Shown: positions 45,732-54,748 of the stretch, piece by piece
Numbering within the stretch: position 1 is the stretch's first letter
Layout: each line of letters begins with the position of its first letter
Assembly (NCBI RefSeq): GCF_002251945.1
Contig: NZ_NDHW01000064.1
Coordinates: forward strand, 1 to 64,000
From: Pseudanabaena sp. SR411
GTDB taxonomy: Bacteria; Cyanobacteriota; Cyanobacteriia; Pseudanabaenales; Pseudanabaenaceae
Direction of reading: 5' to 3'
DNA length: 64,000 bases
Program-made: the position numbers and the translations under genes
Notes under the pieces: generated by a model
Told to the model about the DNA's origin: nothing
What the model saw: only the letters and a program-made list of their open reading frames with translations
The model's database searches: none

Positions 45732-45860
45732 AAGAGTAGTCCGAAGTCAAATGAGGACTACCAACGTGAAGAAAGTCGCGATCGTTTAATTGTAGTGATT
45801 CAACCTAGTTTTGGTGAGCGCTATCTCAGCACACCTATATTCCAAGAGCCTGAATTTGCA
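45732..45860 (+). pseudogene. 3' remnant of a cysteine synthase gene
   Basis: One frame encodes ..RDRLIVVIQPSFGERYLSTPIFQEPE, which corresponds to the C-terminal end of cysteine synthase A/B (the GERYLST strand). The bases upstream up to the dnaG stop are open but do not resemble the enzyme, and the frame runs on into a hairpin and stops at 45980. Only the last 25 or so residues remain, so a deletion has removed the gene. It lies close to the sulfate-transport operon. Confidence 0.55.
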
Positions 45861-45869
45861 ACTTCTACT

Positions 45870-46005
45870 TTCCCAAAAAAACAGTGGCGCTCTTTTTTTG
45901 GGAAGTTATACCAATTCACAAAAGTGTGCCAACACTTTCGCGAATTAAAAATCAAACCCAGTAAGGTTTTTAAAAGCTAAAAATGGCGTTGCCATTTTTA
46001 GCTTT
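45870..46005. repeat. Two stem-loops between dnaG and the NIL gene
   Basis: 45870-45904 is TTCCCAAAAAAA.. with TTTTTTTGGGAA. 45973-46005 is AAAGCTAAAAATGGC-GTT-GCCATTTTTAGCTTT, of the TGGC/GCCA core family. The latter lies 5 bases before the NIL gene stop and is a likely terminator. Confidence 0.75.
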
Positions 46006-46009
46006 GGTA

Positions 46010-46279
46010 TTATAGAGCCGTATTTGATTCACTATTGTCTTCCCAAATTTCGATATCAAGATCATTAAGATAAGCGATCGCTGTTTGGATCTGCGCTTGG
46101 GTACCCTTGAGGCTGAGATGAAACCAACCACTACCAGCATTTACTCCCAAAGTTGCGGAGACAATATTTACAGTTACGCCATAATGCGAAATTAATTGCG
46201 AAATAACAGGTTCACTATGTAAATCTTCAGGAATGCGAATCTTAATATCTTTAGTCACGGGACGAATATCAATAGCCAT
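46010..46279 (-). CDS. NIL-domain protein
   Basis: The 89-residue protein has the ferredoxin-like NIL fold: IKIRIPEDLHSEPVISQLIS, then YGVTVNIVSATLG and WFHLSLKGTQAQIQTAIAYL. NIL domains sense or bind ligands at the C-terminus of methionine ABC ATPases; a stand-alone version next to sulfate transporters is common in cyanobacteria. It is the last gene of the minus-strand sulfate cluster, 64 bases after cysW, separated by a stem-loop. It may modulate the transporter; inference. Confidence 0.8.
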   Translation of the reverse strand: MAIDIRPVTKDIKIRIPEDLHSEPVISQLISHYGVTVNIVSATLGVNAGSGWFHLSLKGTQAQIQTAIAYLNDLDIEIWEDNSESNTAL

Positions 46280-46311
46280 AAAATTAAGCTCCTTTTAATT
46301 ATTTGGTTCGA

Positions 46312-46340
46312 TGATGTGCGGTGTGCCGCGCCGCACATCA
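46312..46340. repeat. Stem-loop between cysW and the NIL gene
   Basis: TGATGTGCGG / CCGCACATCA with a GC-rich loop (TGTGCCGCG) may attenuate or terminate the cysW transcript before the NIL gene. Confidence 0.65.
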
Positions 46341-46343
46341 TCA

Positions 46344-47225
46344 CTATTCACGTTCATTAGGATTGTGGGTTTTACGTTCCAAGATCTCCTTAAGAACTAA
46401 GGTAACAACAGCTAATAGAGCGAGTAAAACTGCTGCCGAGTAAGCGACTTCATTTTCATAGTTTTTGTAGGCTTCTTCTACAAATAGAGGTAAGCTCTGT
46501 GTCTTTGAGGCGATATTTCCCGACACGACCGAAACAGCGCCAAACTCACCCATAGCTCTCGCATTGGTCAAAACTAATCCATAGAGCAAGCCCCAACGGA
46601 TATTGGGAACAACAACCTTCCAGAAAATCTGCCAGTCATTTGCGCCAAGGGTGCGAGCTGCTTCTTCTTGTTCAGTTCCCATTTCATCTAATACAGGAAT
46701 GACTTCACGAGCGATGAAGGGCATACTTACAAAGATGGTCGCGAGCAACATCCCTGGGAAGGCGAATACAACTTTGATGTTGTTCGCTTCGAAAAATGAA
46801 CCAAACCAACCGAGGCGACCATAGAGTAGCACGATCATCAAACCTGCCACCACAGGCGAAATCGAGAAGGGCAAGTCGATAATGCTAAGTAATAATGCTT
46901 TTCCAGGGAATTTATTACGAGCGATCGCCCATGCCGCACTCAAACCAAAGATCGTATTTAGCGGTAAAGAGATTACTGTCAAACTCACAGTTAACTTAAT
47001 TGCTGATAATAGATCTTCGCGCTTGAACGCATTGATTAACGGATCAAATCCCTTAGAGAATGCTTCCACAAAGACATTGGCGGCAGGAATTAATAACACT
47101 AAGCCCAAATAGATAATCGCGATCGTAATTAAAATCGCAGGCGTAAAGCTTTTTTTAGCTTTGGCTTTGTTTGGTGTGGGTGAATCTTGAGAATACTCAC
47201 TGACAGAAGTATTTAAATTAGCCAT
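46344..47225 (-). CDS. cysW: Sulfate ABC transporter permease CysW
   Basis: From MANLNTSVSEYSQDSP (ATG 47225, overlapping the cysT stop by 8 bases) the product has 293 residues, with six membrane segments and the permease motif EEAARTLGANDWQIFWKVVVP. The start at 47261 would add twelve residues inside cysT. Typical CysW sequence features are seen in PVVAGLMIVLLYGRLGW and GEFGAVSVVSGNI. It pairs with CysT. No cysA ATPase gene lies in this window, so the ATPase must be elsewhere. Confidence 0.95.
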   Translation of the reverse strand: MANLNTSVSEYSQDSPTPNKAKAKKSFTPAILITIAIIYLGLVLLIPAANVFVEAFSKGFDPLINAFKREDLLSAIKLTVSLTVISLPLNTIFGLSAAWAIARNKFPGKALLLSIIDLPFSISPVVAGLMIVLLYGRLGWFGSFFEANNIKVVFAFPGMLLATIFVSMPFIAREVIPVLDEMGTEQEEAARTLGANDWQIFWKVVVPNIRWGLLYGLVLTNARAMGEFGAVSVVSGNIASKTQSLPLFVEEAYKNYENEVAYSAAVLLALLAVVTLVLKEILERKTHNPNERE

Positions 47226-48075
47226 ATCGCTTGCTCCATGCTTGTAATAAATTAATGGCAAGTAGGCTGATAAAGGAAATACCCAACATCACTACGCCAA
47301 TGACAGTTGCGCCCACATAGTCATACTGCTCTAAGCGTTGGAAGATGAGAATTGGGGTAATTAAATCCTTAAATGGAGTATTTGAAGCAATAATTACTGT
47401 CGAACCATACTCACCAACAGCGCGGGAAAACCCAAGGGCGACCCCTGTCAAGATCGAAGGTGTGAGGGGGGGCAAAATTACTTTAATAAAAGTCTGTAAT
47501 TGCGAAGCTCCCAATGACCATGCTGCTTCTTCGATTTCCTTTTCTAAATCTGTGAGAACAGGTTGTACCGTTCTCACAATAAATGGTAGGGAGATAAAAG
47601 TCATCGCCACAAATACACCGATGCGACTAAAGGCAATTTTGATGCCAAAGGGAGCCACTAATGAGCCAAGAAAACCTTTATCACTGTAAATCGTGGCGAG
47701 GGTCAAACCTGCGACCGCAGTGGGGAGGGCAAAGGGCAGATCAACAACGGCTTCAACAAAGCGTTTGCCCCAAAAGTTGTAACGCACGATTACCCATGCG
47801 ATCAATGTGCCAAATACGCCATTAATCGCGGCGGCGCAGAAAGCAGTCACAAAGGTGATTTCGTAGCTAGAGAGAGCAAGGGGAGATGTCGCAGTTGCCC
47901 AAAACTTGTCAAAAGGTTCTTCAGCAGCTTTGGCGATCATGGCAACAATCGGCAAAATTAGCAGGAATGCGAGATATACAAAAGTAATTACCCATGTCCA
48001 AGGAATTTTGCCAAGGAACTTGAGGACAGGATTTGATTGCCGCTTTCTGTCAGGCAGAGGTGTTGTCGTAACCAT
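47218..48075 (-). CDS. cysT: Sulfate ABC transporter permease CysT
   Basis: The 285-residue protein has six hydrophobic segments. The permease motif is EEAAWSLGASQLQTFIKVILP, and LPFALPTAVAGLTLATIYSD and GEYGSTVIIASNTPF mark the CysU/CysT subunit. It is the middle gene of the minus-strand operon sbpA-cysT-cysW, with the 3' end overlapped by cysW. A stem-loop with the TGGC-TAC-GCCA core lies between it and sbpA. Confidence 0.95.
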   Translation of the reverse strand: MVTTTPLPDRKRQSNPVLKFLGKIPWTWVITFVYLAFLLILPIVAMIAKAAEEPFDKFWATATSPLALSSYEITFVTAFCAAAINGVFGTLIAWVIVRYNFWGKRFVEAVVDLPFALPTAVAGLTLATIYSDKGFLGSLVAPFGIKIAFSRIGVFVAMTFISLPFIVRTVQPVLTDLEKEIEEAAWSLGASQLQTFIKVILPPLTPSILTGVALGFSRAVGEYGSTVIIASNTPFKDLITPILIFQRLEQYDYVGATVIGVVMLGISFISLLAINLLQAWSKRYG

Positions 48076-48125
48076 GTTGTCTTTAATTTTCTAAAAGCTT
48101 AGGTATTTAGTTTTAAAACATTTTC

Positions 48126-48156
48126 AAACGAAAACTGGCTACGCCAGTTTTCGTTT
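48126..48156. repeat. Stem-loop between sbpA and cysT
   Basis: AAACGAAAACTGGC-TAC-GCCAGTTTTCGTTT (14 bp) may limit expression of the permeases relative to the abundant binding protein. Confidence 0.75.
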
Positions 48157-48172
48157 TCGTATTATTCAATTT

Positions 48173-49330
48173 CTAGCGCTTGATTTTTGATTGAATTTGA
48201 TCAAAGATGCCACCATCAGCAAAGAACTTCTTATCGATTTCTCCCCAACCGCCGTAATCTTTTACGCTTGCTAGATCCTTAACTACAGGATAAAGATCAA
48301 CAAATTGCTTTTCTTTGGCTACTGCTTCATCCACAGGGCGGAAACCAACTTTAGCAAATTCAGTTTGGGCTTCTGTCGAATACAAAAACTTTACAAAAGC
48401 TTCGGCAACTTCTTTTGTGCCATGTTTAGCGACATTTTTATCAACAATAGCGATCGGGTTCTCAATGGAGAAGTTAACTTCAGGAATAACATAATTAACT
48501 TTTTCACCCTTTTGCGAAGCAAGAATAACTTCGTTTTCGTAGTTAACCAAGACATCGCCCTGTCCTTGCTTGAAGAAAGCATCACTGGCTTCTCTGGCAT
48601 CCTTGGTCAAAATTGGCACATTAGTGAATACTTTGGTCAAAGTTTCTACAGTTTTGGCTTCGTCTTTATTATTTGCTTTGAATGCCGAGTTCCAAATCGC
48701 TAAGAAATTCCAGCGCGCCACACCTGAAGTTTTAGGGTCGGCAGTAATTAAGCTTACGCCAACTTTTTCTAGATCTGACCAAGTTTTGATGTTTTTGGGA
48801 TTGCCTTCACGAACGATGATCGCTGGTACGGACTTCGAGACGATGCCATCGCTAGGATATTCTTTTTCCCAACCTGCATCAATTAAGCCTGCTTTTTCGA
48901 TTTTGCTTGTATCAGCAGCAACAGCGAGGTGGACGATATCTGCTTCGAGTCCATCAATAACAGCACGGGTTTGGGAGCCTGAGCCGCCATAGCTTTGCCT
49001 AAATACTACCTTTTGATTTTGCTCCTTTTGCCATTTCTCCACGAATTTAGGGATAATATTTTCGTGAGCTTGCTTGGTGACAGCAAATGATACAAGAGTT
49101 AGTTCAACATCTTTTTTAGGTGCGCCTGCGGAGGGGCTACCAGTATTAGCTGTAGGATTTCCTGTGTTGGCGTTGCAAGCTGCCATAGTGACACTGATGA
49201 GTGCGCCAACGAGGAACAAGGAAACACATTTCCGTCCCAACCGATTGTTGAGTATATTGCTTACTAGACTGGCGATCGCTTTAATTGCCCCTTTGAACTT
49301 ACCCAAAGGCTGCTGATACCTTGAACTCAT
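48173..49330 (-). CDS. sbpA: Sulfate-binding protein SbpA
   Basis: The 385-residue periplasmic receptor of the sulfate transporter starts with a positively charged N-terminus and a hydrophobic core ending in the lipobox-like SVTMAACNA (Cys52). The mature part has VTLVSFAVTKQAHENIIP-like and RQSYGGSGSQTRAVIDGLEADIV segments that bind the anion, typical of the Sbp/CysP family. The N-terminal 30 residues before the signal sequence are unusual; an internal start is possible. The promoter lies in the long gap upstream. Confidence 0.92.
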   Translation of the reverse strand: MSSRYQQPLGKFKGAIKAIASLVSNILNNRLGRKCVSLFLVGALISVTMAACNANTGNPTANTGSPSAGAPKKDVELTLVSFAVTKQAHENIIPKFVEKWQKEQNQKVVFRQSYGGSGSQTRAVIDGLEADIVHLAVAADTSKIEKAGLIDAGWEKEYPSDGIVSKSVPAIIVREGNPKNIKTWSDLEKVGVSLITADPKTSGVARWNFLAIWNSAFKANNKDEAKTVETLTKVFTNVPILTKDAREASDAFFKQGQGDVLVNYENEVILASQKGEKVNYVIPEVNFSIENPIAIVDKNVAKHGTKEVAEAFVKFLYSTEAQTEFAKVGFRPVDEAVAKEKQFVDLYPVVKDLASVKDYGGWGEIDKKFFADGGIFDQIQSKIKR

Positions 49331-49489
49331 GTGCTTGTATCTCCAAATTTAATCTACGTTATCTTGGTGGGATTACCGTACTTAAAACACCATACAACAC
49401 TTTTGAGCTAATGTCCAAACAAAATCTACGGTTTACCTATTGGGTATTTGGAGATTATTCAAGGTTGATAGAATCTGCGTGTTGAGTTG

Positions 49490-49592
49490 TATAGCAATGT
49501 AAGTTTTGCTTAAGACATAAAACCAAAAAGATGAGTGGCGGCGCTTCGCGCCGCCACTCATCTTTGAGTTGGTTCTATCTATCGTTTGCTAA
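49490..49592. repeat. Repeat of the TATAGCAAT family with a GGCGGCGC stem
   Basis: TATAGCAATGTAAGTTTTGCTTAAGACATAAAA is followed by a perfect stem (49527-49543 with 49549-49565), then TTTGCTA at the far end. The left flank matches the inverse of 9900-9927 and 61382-61422. Confidence 0.7.
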
Positions 49593-49602
49593 ACAATACG
49601 TG

Positions 49603-49726
49603 AGGCTTCGCTCAACCAAAAGTTCAACTGGCTGAGCGAAGCCGAAGCCTACACTGTTTTTATATAGCAATCCTACATGGTTTGTAAGAGTGTGCCACTC
49701 CTTAGCGCTCTCTTACAAACCATGTA
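49603..49726. repeat. Two more stem-loops upstream of the PatB/CnfR gene
   Basis: GGCTTCGCTCAACC..GGCTGAGCGAAGCC (49603-49644) is imperfect. TACATGGTTTGTAAGAG..CTCTTACAAACCATGTA (49674-49726) has a 17-bp perfect stem. Confidence 0.7.
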
Positions 49727-50302
49727 ATCTTACGAATGAATTAGGATTGCTAGATATAGACTTACACAGGTTTTAGACTATATCTAACTATAAGGTTACT
49801 AAACATTATAGTTCTGATTTTGTAAGGCGATCTCTTTGTATTTGTGCCACAGAGTAATGATTTTTGTTAATACTGCTTAGTGAACAAGAAGAAAATTAAA
49901 CTCTTTGTTCGGAAATCATTCAAATCAGACTTGGTGTTAATGTCAAAATATCAAAACAATCCTAGTGGATTTTTACACCTTTTAACTAAATACTGAGAAG
50001 TTTACATAAACTATAGTGACAGGTTTAAAACACTTAAAAGCCTTACAATAAAAGCTTTTACTGAGCTTTTAATTTGTTAGTAATAGCTATATATCAATGT
50101 ATAAGGTTGAAATATTACGGAAATCTAAAGCCTAATTAGATGCTCAATGTGAACAGAATTACTAACACTTATCTAAGTATAAGAGTTTAATACAAATCCT
50201 TTATGATCCAAAGATTTTTGTCTTATGTAAATTGCCCTGCAAATTGTTAGGCGAGTCAGAACTTATTGTCAGAAAATCTCAAAATATATTGGTGTTGTAG
50301 CT
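49727..50302. other. Long AT-rich leader region of the regulator gene
   Basis: There is no credible open frame in these 570 bases between the hairpins and the PatB/CnfR start. They may hold its promoter and regulatory sites; none could be assigned. A small RNA is possible but no structure or terminator supports one. Confidence 0.4.
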
Positions 50303-51937
50303 ATGGCTTATAAGATATCCAGCGATTGTGTTGCCTGTTTTTCTTGCATATCTGTTTGCCCCGTAGGAGCAATCTCGATTCAGCAAGGTAATTACTGGAT
50401 TGATCCTGCCATCTGTAATAACTGTGAAGGATATGCACCTGAACCCCTATGTGTTAATGCCTGTAGTGTTGGAGCTTCACTCCCACTACAGCCCAAAAAA
50501 GGTCGAGCAAAATCCATTGACAATCCCTTAATAATTAGTCCTAGTTTATTTGCCAATGGCACTACCACTCCTTTTGCTTCAGCGATCGCAATTTGGGAGA
50601 CTTGCAATCTATTAGCTCAAAGGAGATCGCTACCTTGGACATTAGATGAGAATGGAACTTTGGTATACGAGAGATCGGTTAATCAAGGCAAGGGTAAGAT
50701 TGCTTTACGGCTCAATAATATTATTAATTTCAGTTATCCACGATCGCATTTAGAATCCCAAACAATCTTAGCCTCCGATACGCTAGATATTCGGGCTGCT
50801 TGTATGCACTTGCTCTATGCCTCCTATGCTACTACCCTAGACAAGCCTTGGGAGCAAGAATTTAGCATTACTGATAGTCAAATTGAAGAATATCTAGGCT
50901 TAGATAAACGCAAGGATTTGTCTAAATCGACAAAGTTAAATTTGATTAAAACACTTGCCATGCAACCCTGCTGGGTTACGGCTCAAATTGATTGGCCGAA
51001 GCAAGGGAAAGTAGAAGCATTCTCGCTTCCAGAAAGTCCTCTCTGGAATTTATTAGAAATCGTGCATCACTTCCATGAAGATGAAGAAGGATGTAAACAT
51101 CTCATTGGCATAACTTTTAGAATAAAAGCAGGAGATTGGGCGCAATATTTTTTAAATAAGAAAGAATGTCACGCAGGCAGAGCTTTTTATCAATATAGTC
51201 AATTACCCAAATCTTTACTTGGCGCGATTATGAGTATCTGGCAGCAGCATGAGGGAGCGGCACGAATGTTGCTATGGTTGTTATTTAAAACTCGCATGGG
51301 AGATCAGCAGCGGATTATGGTCATGACCTTGATGCGAGTCGCCTATGGTGAAGATCGGGTTAATCATGCCATTAATCAAAGAGAAGAACGAAAAAGATTG
51401 CTAAGAATGTTTGAAAGCGATCTGGAAGTGGTAAATCGCTATGGACTCAAACCTGTCTTCGATCCTGTGACCTATCCCTTAGAGATTCAGCCACTATGGT
51501 CAAAGCTGGAGGATATTCCTGATGATGCAGAATCGGCGCTTGACTTTTGGATTAATGATGGCAGTTGCAATTTGCGAGTTACGGATATTGGTCCTCGTGG
51601 TAAGTGGCAGATGTTAAGCAATGCAAGGATTTTATCCTTTGAGTTAGTTGCTGATTGGGAACAACCTGCGGAACTGTCACGAAAAAAACGCAAATTTGAG
51701 CGATCGCAAAGTCAGTCTTCTAAGCAAAAAAAATCTAGCAAAAAAGCCCAAGTTGCGAACCAGTCTTTACTGTCAGGTGAACAGATTGCAACATTACGTA
51801 AAAATTTACAAATTAGTCAGCGCACCTTAGCCGAGAAAATTGGCAAAAGTCAAAGTTGGATTCGTGATGTAGAGAATGGTCGTTTTCAAGCTAAGCAGAA
51901 TGAACAACAATTAATCCGTCAAGCATTGGGGCTATAA
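50303..51937 (+). CDS. cnfR: PatB/CnfR-type regulator (4Fe-4S plus HTH)
   Basis: The 544-residue protein has two N-terminal ferredoxin-type motifs: Cys9-x2-Cys12-x2-Cys15-x3-Cys19-Pro, and Cys38-x2-Cys41-x8-Cys50-x3-Cys54. The long middle domain includes FASAIAIWETCNLLAQRRSL, GLDKRKDLSKSTKLNLIKTL and MSIWQQHEGAARMLLWLLFK. A basic Ser/Lys linker leads to a helix-turn-helix over the last 53 residues (QISQRTLAEKIGKSQSWIRD). This is the architecture of PatB in Anabaena and CnfR in Leptolyngbya, which activates nif genes in low oxygen. No nif gene lies in this window. The start is well supported by the ferredoxin motif. Confidence 0.85.
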   Translation: MAYKISSDCVACFSCISVCPVGAISIQQGNYWIDPAICNNCEGYAPEPLCVNACSVGASLPLQPKKGRAKSIDNPLIISPSLFANGTTTPFASAIAIWETCNLLAQRRSLPWTLDENGTLVYERSVNQGKGKIALRLNNIINFSYPRSHLESQTILASDTLDIRAACMHLLYASYATTLDKPWEQEFSITDSQIEEYLGLDKRKDLSKSTKLNLIKTLAMQPCWVTAQIDWPKQGKVEAFSLPESPLWNLLEIVHHFHEDEEGCKHLIGITFRIKAGDWAQYFLNKKECHAGRAFYQYSQLPKSLLGAIMSIWQQHEGAARMLLWLLFKTRMGDQQRIMVMTLMRVAYGEDRVNHAINQREERKRLLRMFESDLEVVNRYGLKPVFDPVTYPLEIQPLWSKLEDIPDDAESALDFWINDGSCNLRVTDIGPRGKWQMLSNARILSFELVADWEQPAELSRKKRKFERSQSQSSKQKKSSKKAQVANQSLLSGEQIATLRKNLQISQRTLAEKIGKSQSWIRDVENGRFQAKQNEQQLIRQALGL

Positions 51938-51965
51938 AAATTTGCCGTCAAAATAGTTCTCAAAG

Positions 51966-52078
51966 CTATAGAAATATAAGTTTTGATTAGGACATAAAAA
52001 CAAAAAGATGAGTGGCGGCGCGAAGCGCCGCCACTCATCTTTTTGTTTTTGATTTTTCCTAGCTATCTCTTGCGTTGC
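51966..52078. repeat. Repeat of the TATAGCAAT family
   Basis: CTATAGAAATATAAGTTTTGATTAGGACATAAAAA is followed by a 26-bp perfect stem 51996-52021/52025-52050. The outer flank matches the copy at 49490. It follows the regulator stop and may terminate it. Confidence 0.7.
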
Positions 52079-52688
52079 CATAAAACTGAAATCGTTAATA
52101 GCTAAAAGATAAAACTTTTAGGTAAAATCGAGCTTCACCCGATTCCCCATATGTATGAGCGATTGGTTCATAGTTGTTACTAATTTTTCTAATTCAAAGT
52201 AAATACACCAAAATCTTTGACCATCGTCCAGTTCCGCTTGTTCATGAATTTTGTAGCGCGGGCAAAGCCCGCGCCATTTGGTTAAGACTTTCGGCAGAAG
52301 CTGAACTAATCCTGAACTTTAAAAATTCAGGGAAACCTAATAATAGCGATCGCAAAGATGCAACTAGCGAGTAAAACGAGATCGGATTTCATTATGATGT
52401 TAGGTATCGATTTGATATTGATAAGTTCGGGGCAAGTTGGCGCTTGTCCTATTTTTTTTAGTGTTTTTTGAATATACTTAAGAAATAATTGCAATTAGAT
52501 CTGGGCATTTAATTTAGCTATAAGCAATAGTAAGTTTTCCTCATTAACTATAAAAACCATAGCTAGAAGGCTATATAAGTAAATACAAAATATTCTTATT
52601 GCTATTAGTTAGCATTTGATACTAAGATTAATACCAAAATAATATAACAATTGCAAATTAATGGCAATAATTAGGTGATCAAAACTCC
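52079..52688. other. Leader region of the iron-transport operon
   Basis: The region contains a short GCGCGGGCAAAGCCCGCGC palindrome (52255-52273) and no supported gene. The last 100 bases are AT-rich (TAACAATTGCAAATTAATGG.. ATAATTA) and probably hold the promoter; a Fur site is expected but I could not identify one with confidence. Confidence 0.4.
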
Positions 52689-53714
52689 ATGTCCCAACTC
52701 CCATTTTTGCGTCCATCGAGATATCTGAGAGCATCACCGATCACAGGTTTAGTACTAGCGGCGATCGCCTTAATAATTTGCCTGATCTATAGCGTTACTC
52801 TGGGAGCGCGAGAAATTGCTTTAGAAGATATTCTCAAATCATTTACAGATTTTGATCGCTCTTTTGATCATCTGATCATTCAAACTGTGAGATTGCCGCG
52901 ATCGCTGATGGCGATCGCCGTTGGTGCAGCGCTATCGGTTTCGGGAGCCTTAATGCAGGGATTGACCCGCAACCCCTTAGCGGAAACAGGCATCTTAGGG
53001 ATTAGTTCGGGCGGCGCATTGGCTGTCGTTGGGACATTGTTTGTGTTTGGCAACTCTTCACTGACAGGCTATGCGATCGCTGCCTTTGTGGGTGCAGCGA
53101 TCGCCGCCTTTGTGGTGTATGGATTAGCCTTACTTGGCTCTGGCGGCGCAACACCATTAAATCTCACCATCGCAGGAGCCGCAGTCACCGCCTTGATCTC
53201 TTCCATTACCACTGGGATCTTGATTGTCAGCCAACAAACCTTAGAAGAAATTCGCTTTTGGTTAGCAGGTTCCTTATCGGGTAGAGATTTTGAATTATTT
53301 TTGTATTTATTACCCTTCATGGTCGTAGGACTCATCCTTGCATTGCTGCTGGGTAAACAGATTACAACCATGAGTTTAGGTGAAGAGATTGCTACTAGTT
53401 TAGGACAGCAAACTCTCGCAATTAAGCTCTTGACCGCTGCCAGTGTCGTCCTATTGGCAGGAAGTTCCGTAGCGATCGCAGGACCAATTAGTTTTATTGG
53501 ATTAGTTGTCCCACACGGAGTCCGCTTTTTTATCAAAACTGATTATCGCTGGATTCTGCCATACTCAGCTATTTTTGGTTCCCTTCTATTGTTGTTATCC
53601 GATATTGCTGCCAGAGTCTTACTCAAACCTCAAGAATTACCAGTGGGAGTAATGACTGCACTGATGGGTGCGCCAGTATTTGTCTATCTTGCCAAATCCA
53701 AGGTCAGAAAATGA
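52689..53714 (+). CDS. FecCD-family iron-siderophore ABC permease
   Basis: The 341-residue protein has about nine to ten membrane segments and the family signatures [20 protein letters not shown] and ISFIGLVVPHGVRFF, plus the loop LGEEIATSLG that contacts the ATPase. It overlaps the next permease gene by four bases, so the two form a heterodimer of the import pore. With the following ATPase and binding-protein genes it makes a complete iron(III)-chelate importer. Confidence 0.93.
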   Translation: MSQLPFLRPSRYLRASPITGLVLAAIALIICLIYSVTLGAREIALEDILKSFTDFDRSFDHLIIQTVRLPRSLMAIAVGAALSVSGALMQGLTRNPLAETGILGISSGGALAVVGTLFVFGNSSLTGYAIAAFVGAAIAAFVVYGLALLGSGGATPLNLTIAGAAVTALISSITTGILIVSQQTLEEIRFWLAGSLSGRDFELFLYLLPFMVVGLILALLLGKQITTMSLGEEIATSLGQQTLAIKLLTAASVVLLAGSSVAIAGPISFIGLVVPHGVRFFIKTDYRWILPYSAIFGSLLLLLSDIAARVLLKPQELPVGVMTALMGAPVFVYLAKSKVRK

Positions 53715-54748
53715 AATCCCTACTCACAATTCGCAATCCCATTCTTTCCTTGCAAATAGATCGCCGTTTACCTGCGATCGCCTTAATTTTAATGGGACTT
53801 TGTTTTGCGGCGATCGTCTTGAATGTGGGACAGGGGGAATATCCAATTGCGATCGCCGACATTATTAAAACTCTTTTAGGGAGCGATACAGGCAATCCTG
53901 ATCATCCCTTCGTCATTTATACCCTGAGATTGCCGCGTACCTTAGTTGCGTTTATGGTAGGGCTGACCCTTGCGACATCGGGAGCCATCTTTCAAGGCTT
54001 AACCCGCAATCCCCTCGCCGATCCTAGTATCATTGGCATCAACGCAGGTGCGAGTTTAGCCGCAGTTACTACCATCGTCTTATTTCCCGAAGTTCCCATA
54101 TATGCTCTGCCGATCGCAGCCTTTTTCGGTGCTTTAGGTATGGCAACCCTCATCTATAGCTTGGCTTGGAATCGAGGCAGTTCACCGATTCTCTTGATTT
54201 TATTAGGAATTGGCTTGTCGGCGATCGCCAGTGCCTTCACCAGTTTATTAATTACCTTTGGTTCCATTGCGAATGTCAGTCAAGCCTTAGTTTGGTTGGC
54301 AGGCAGTGTATATGGACGCACATGGGAACAGTTTTTTGCCTTTCTACCTTGGTGTCTAGTTGGAGTTCCTCTGGCTCTGGGGCTATCACGTCAGTTAAAT
54401 GTGTTGCATCTCGGTGATGATGTCGCTAAAGGATTGGGAAGTCGAGTGGAATGGCAACGTAGTCTATTAGTAATCCTAGCCGTGGCTCTGGCAGGAGCCG
54501 CAGTTGCTACCGCAGGCTCAATTAGTTTTGTCGGCTTAATGGCTCCCCATATCGGACGCAAACTGATCGGCACAAATCATCAAAATCTACTCCCCATCAC
54601 AGCTCTAATTGGTGGCTTATTAGTGACAATTGCTGATTGGATTGGTCGTGTTCTTTTTGCGCCAATTGAGCTACCCTGCGGCGTGGTGGTTGCCGCGATC
54701 GGTGCGCCATTTTTTCTATACCTACTCATTCACAATCGCCAACGTTAA
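53711..54748 (+). CDS. FecCD-family iron-siderophore ABC permease
   Basis: The 345-residue protein is a paralogue of the preceding permease, sharing [20 protein letters not shown] and [17 protein letters not shown] and a similar ATPase contact ([15 protein letters not shown]). Its stop overlaps the ATPase ATG by one base. It pairs with the upstream subunit in the membrane. The two differ in the substrate-facing helices, as in FhuB-like or FecCD systems. Confidence 0.93.
   Translation: MKSLLTIRNPILSLQIDRRLPAIALILMGLCFAAIVLNVGQGEYPIAIADIIKTLLGSDTGNPDHPFVIYTLRLPRTLVAFMVGLTLATSGAIFQGLTRNPLADPSIIGINAGASLAAVTTIVLFPEVPIYALPIAAFFGALGMATLIYSLAWNRGSSPILLILLGIGLSAIASAFTSLLITFGSIANVSQALVWLAGSVYGRTWEQFFAFLPWCLVGVPLALGLSRQLNVLHLGDDVAKGLGSRVEWQRSLLVILAVALAGAAVATAGSISFVGLMAPHIGRKLIGTNHQNLLPITALIGGLLVTIADWIGRVLFAPIELPCGVVVAAIGAPFFLYLLIHNRQR

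Noticed and set aside
45861-45980. Continuation of the cysteine synthase frame as a small gene
   Set aside because: The residues after the remnant come from hairpin repeats and match nothing.
52174-52374. 66-codon frame upstream of the iron operon
   Set aside because: It spans a GC palindrome, has no ribosome site and no recognisable domain.
52560-52688. Fur box before the iron transporter
   Set aside because: The AT-rich sequence has only loose similarity to a Fur site; no arrangement convincing enough to call.
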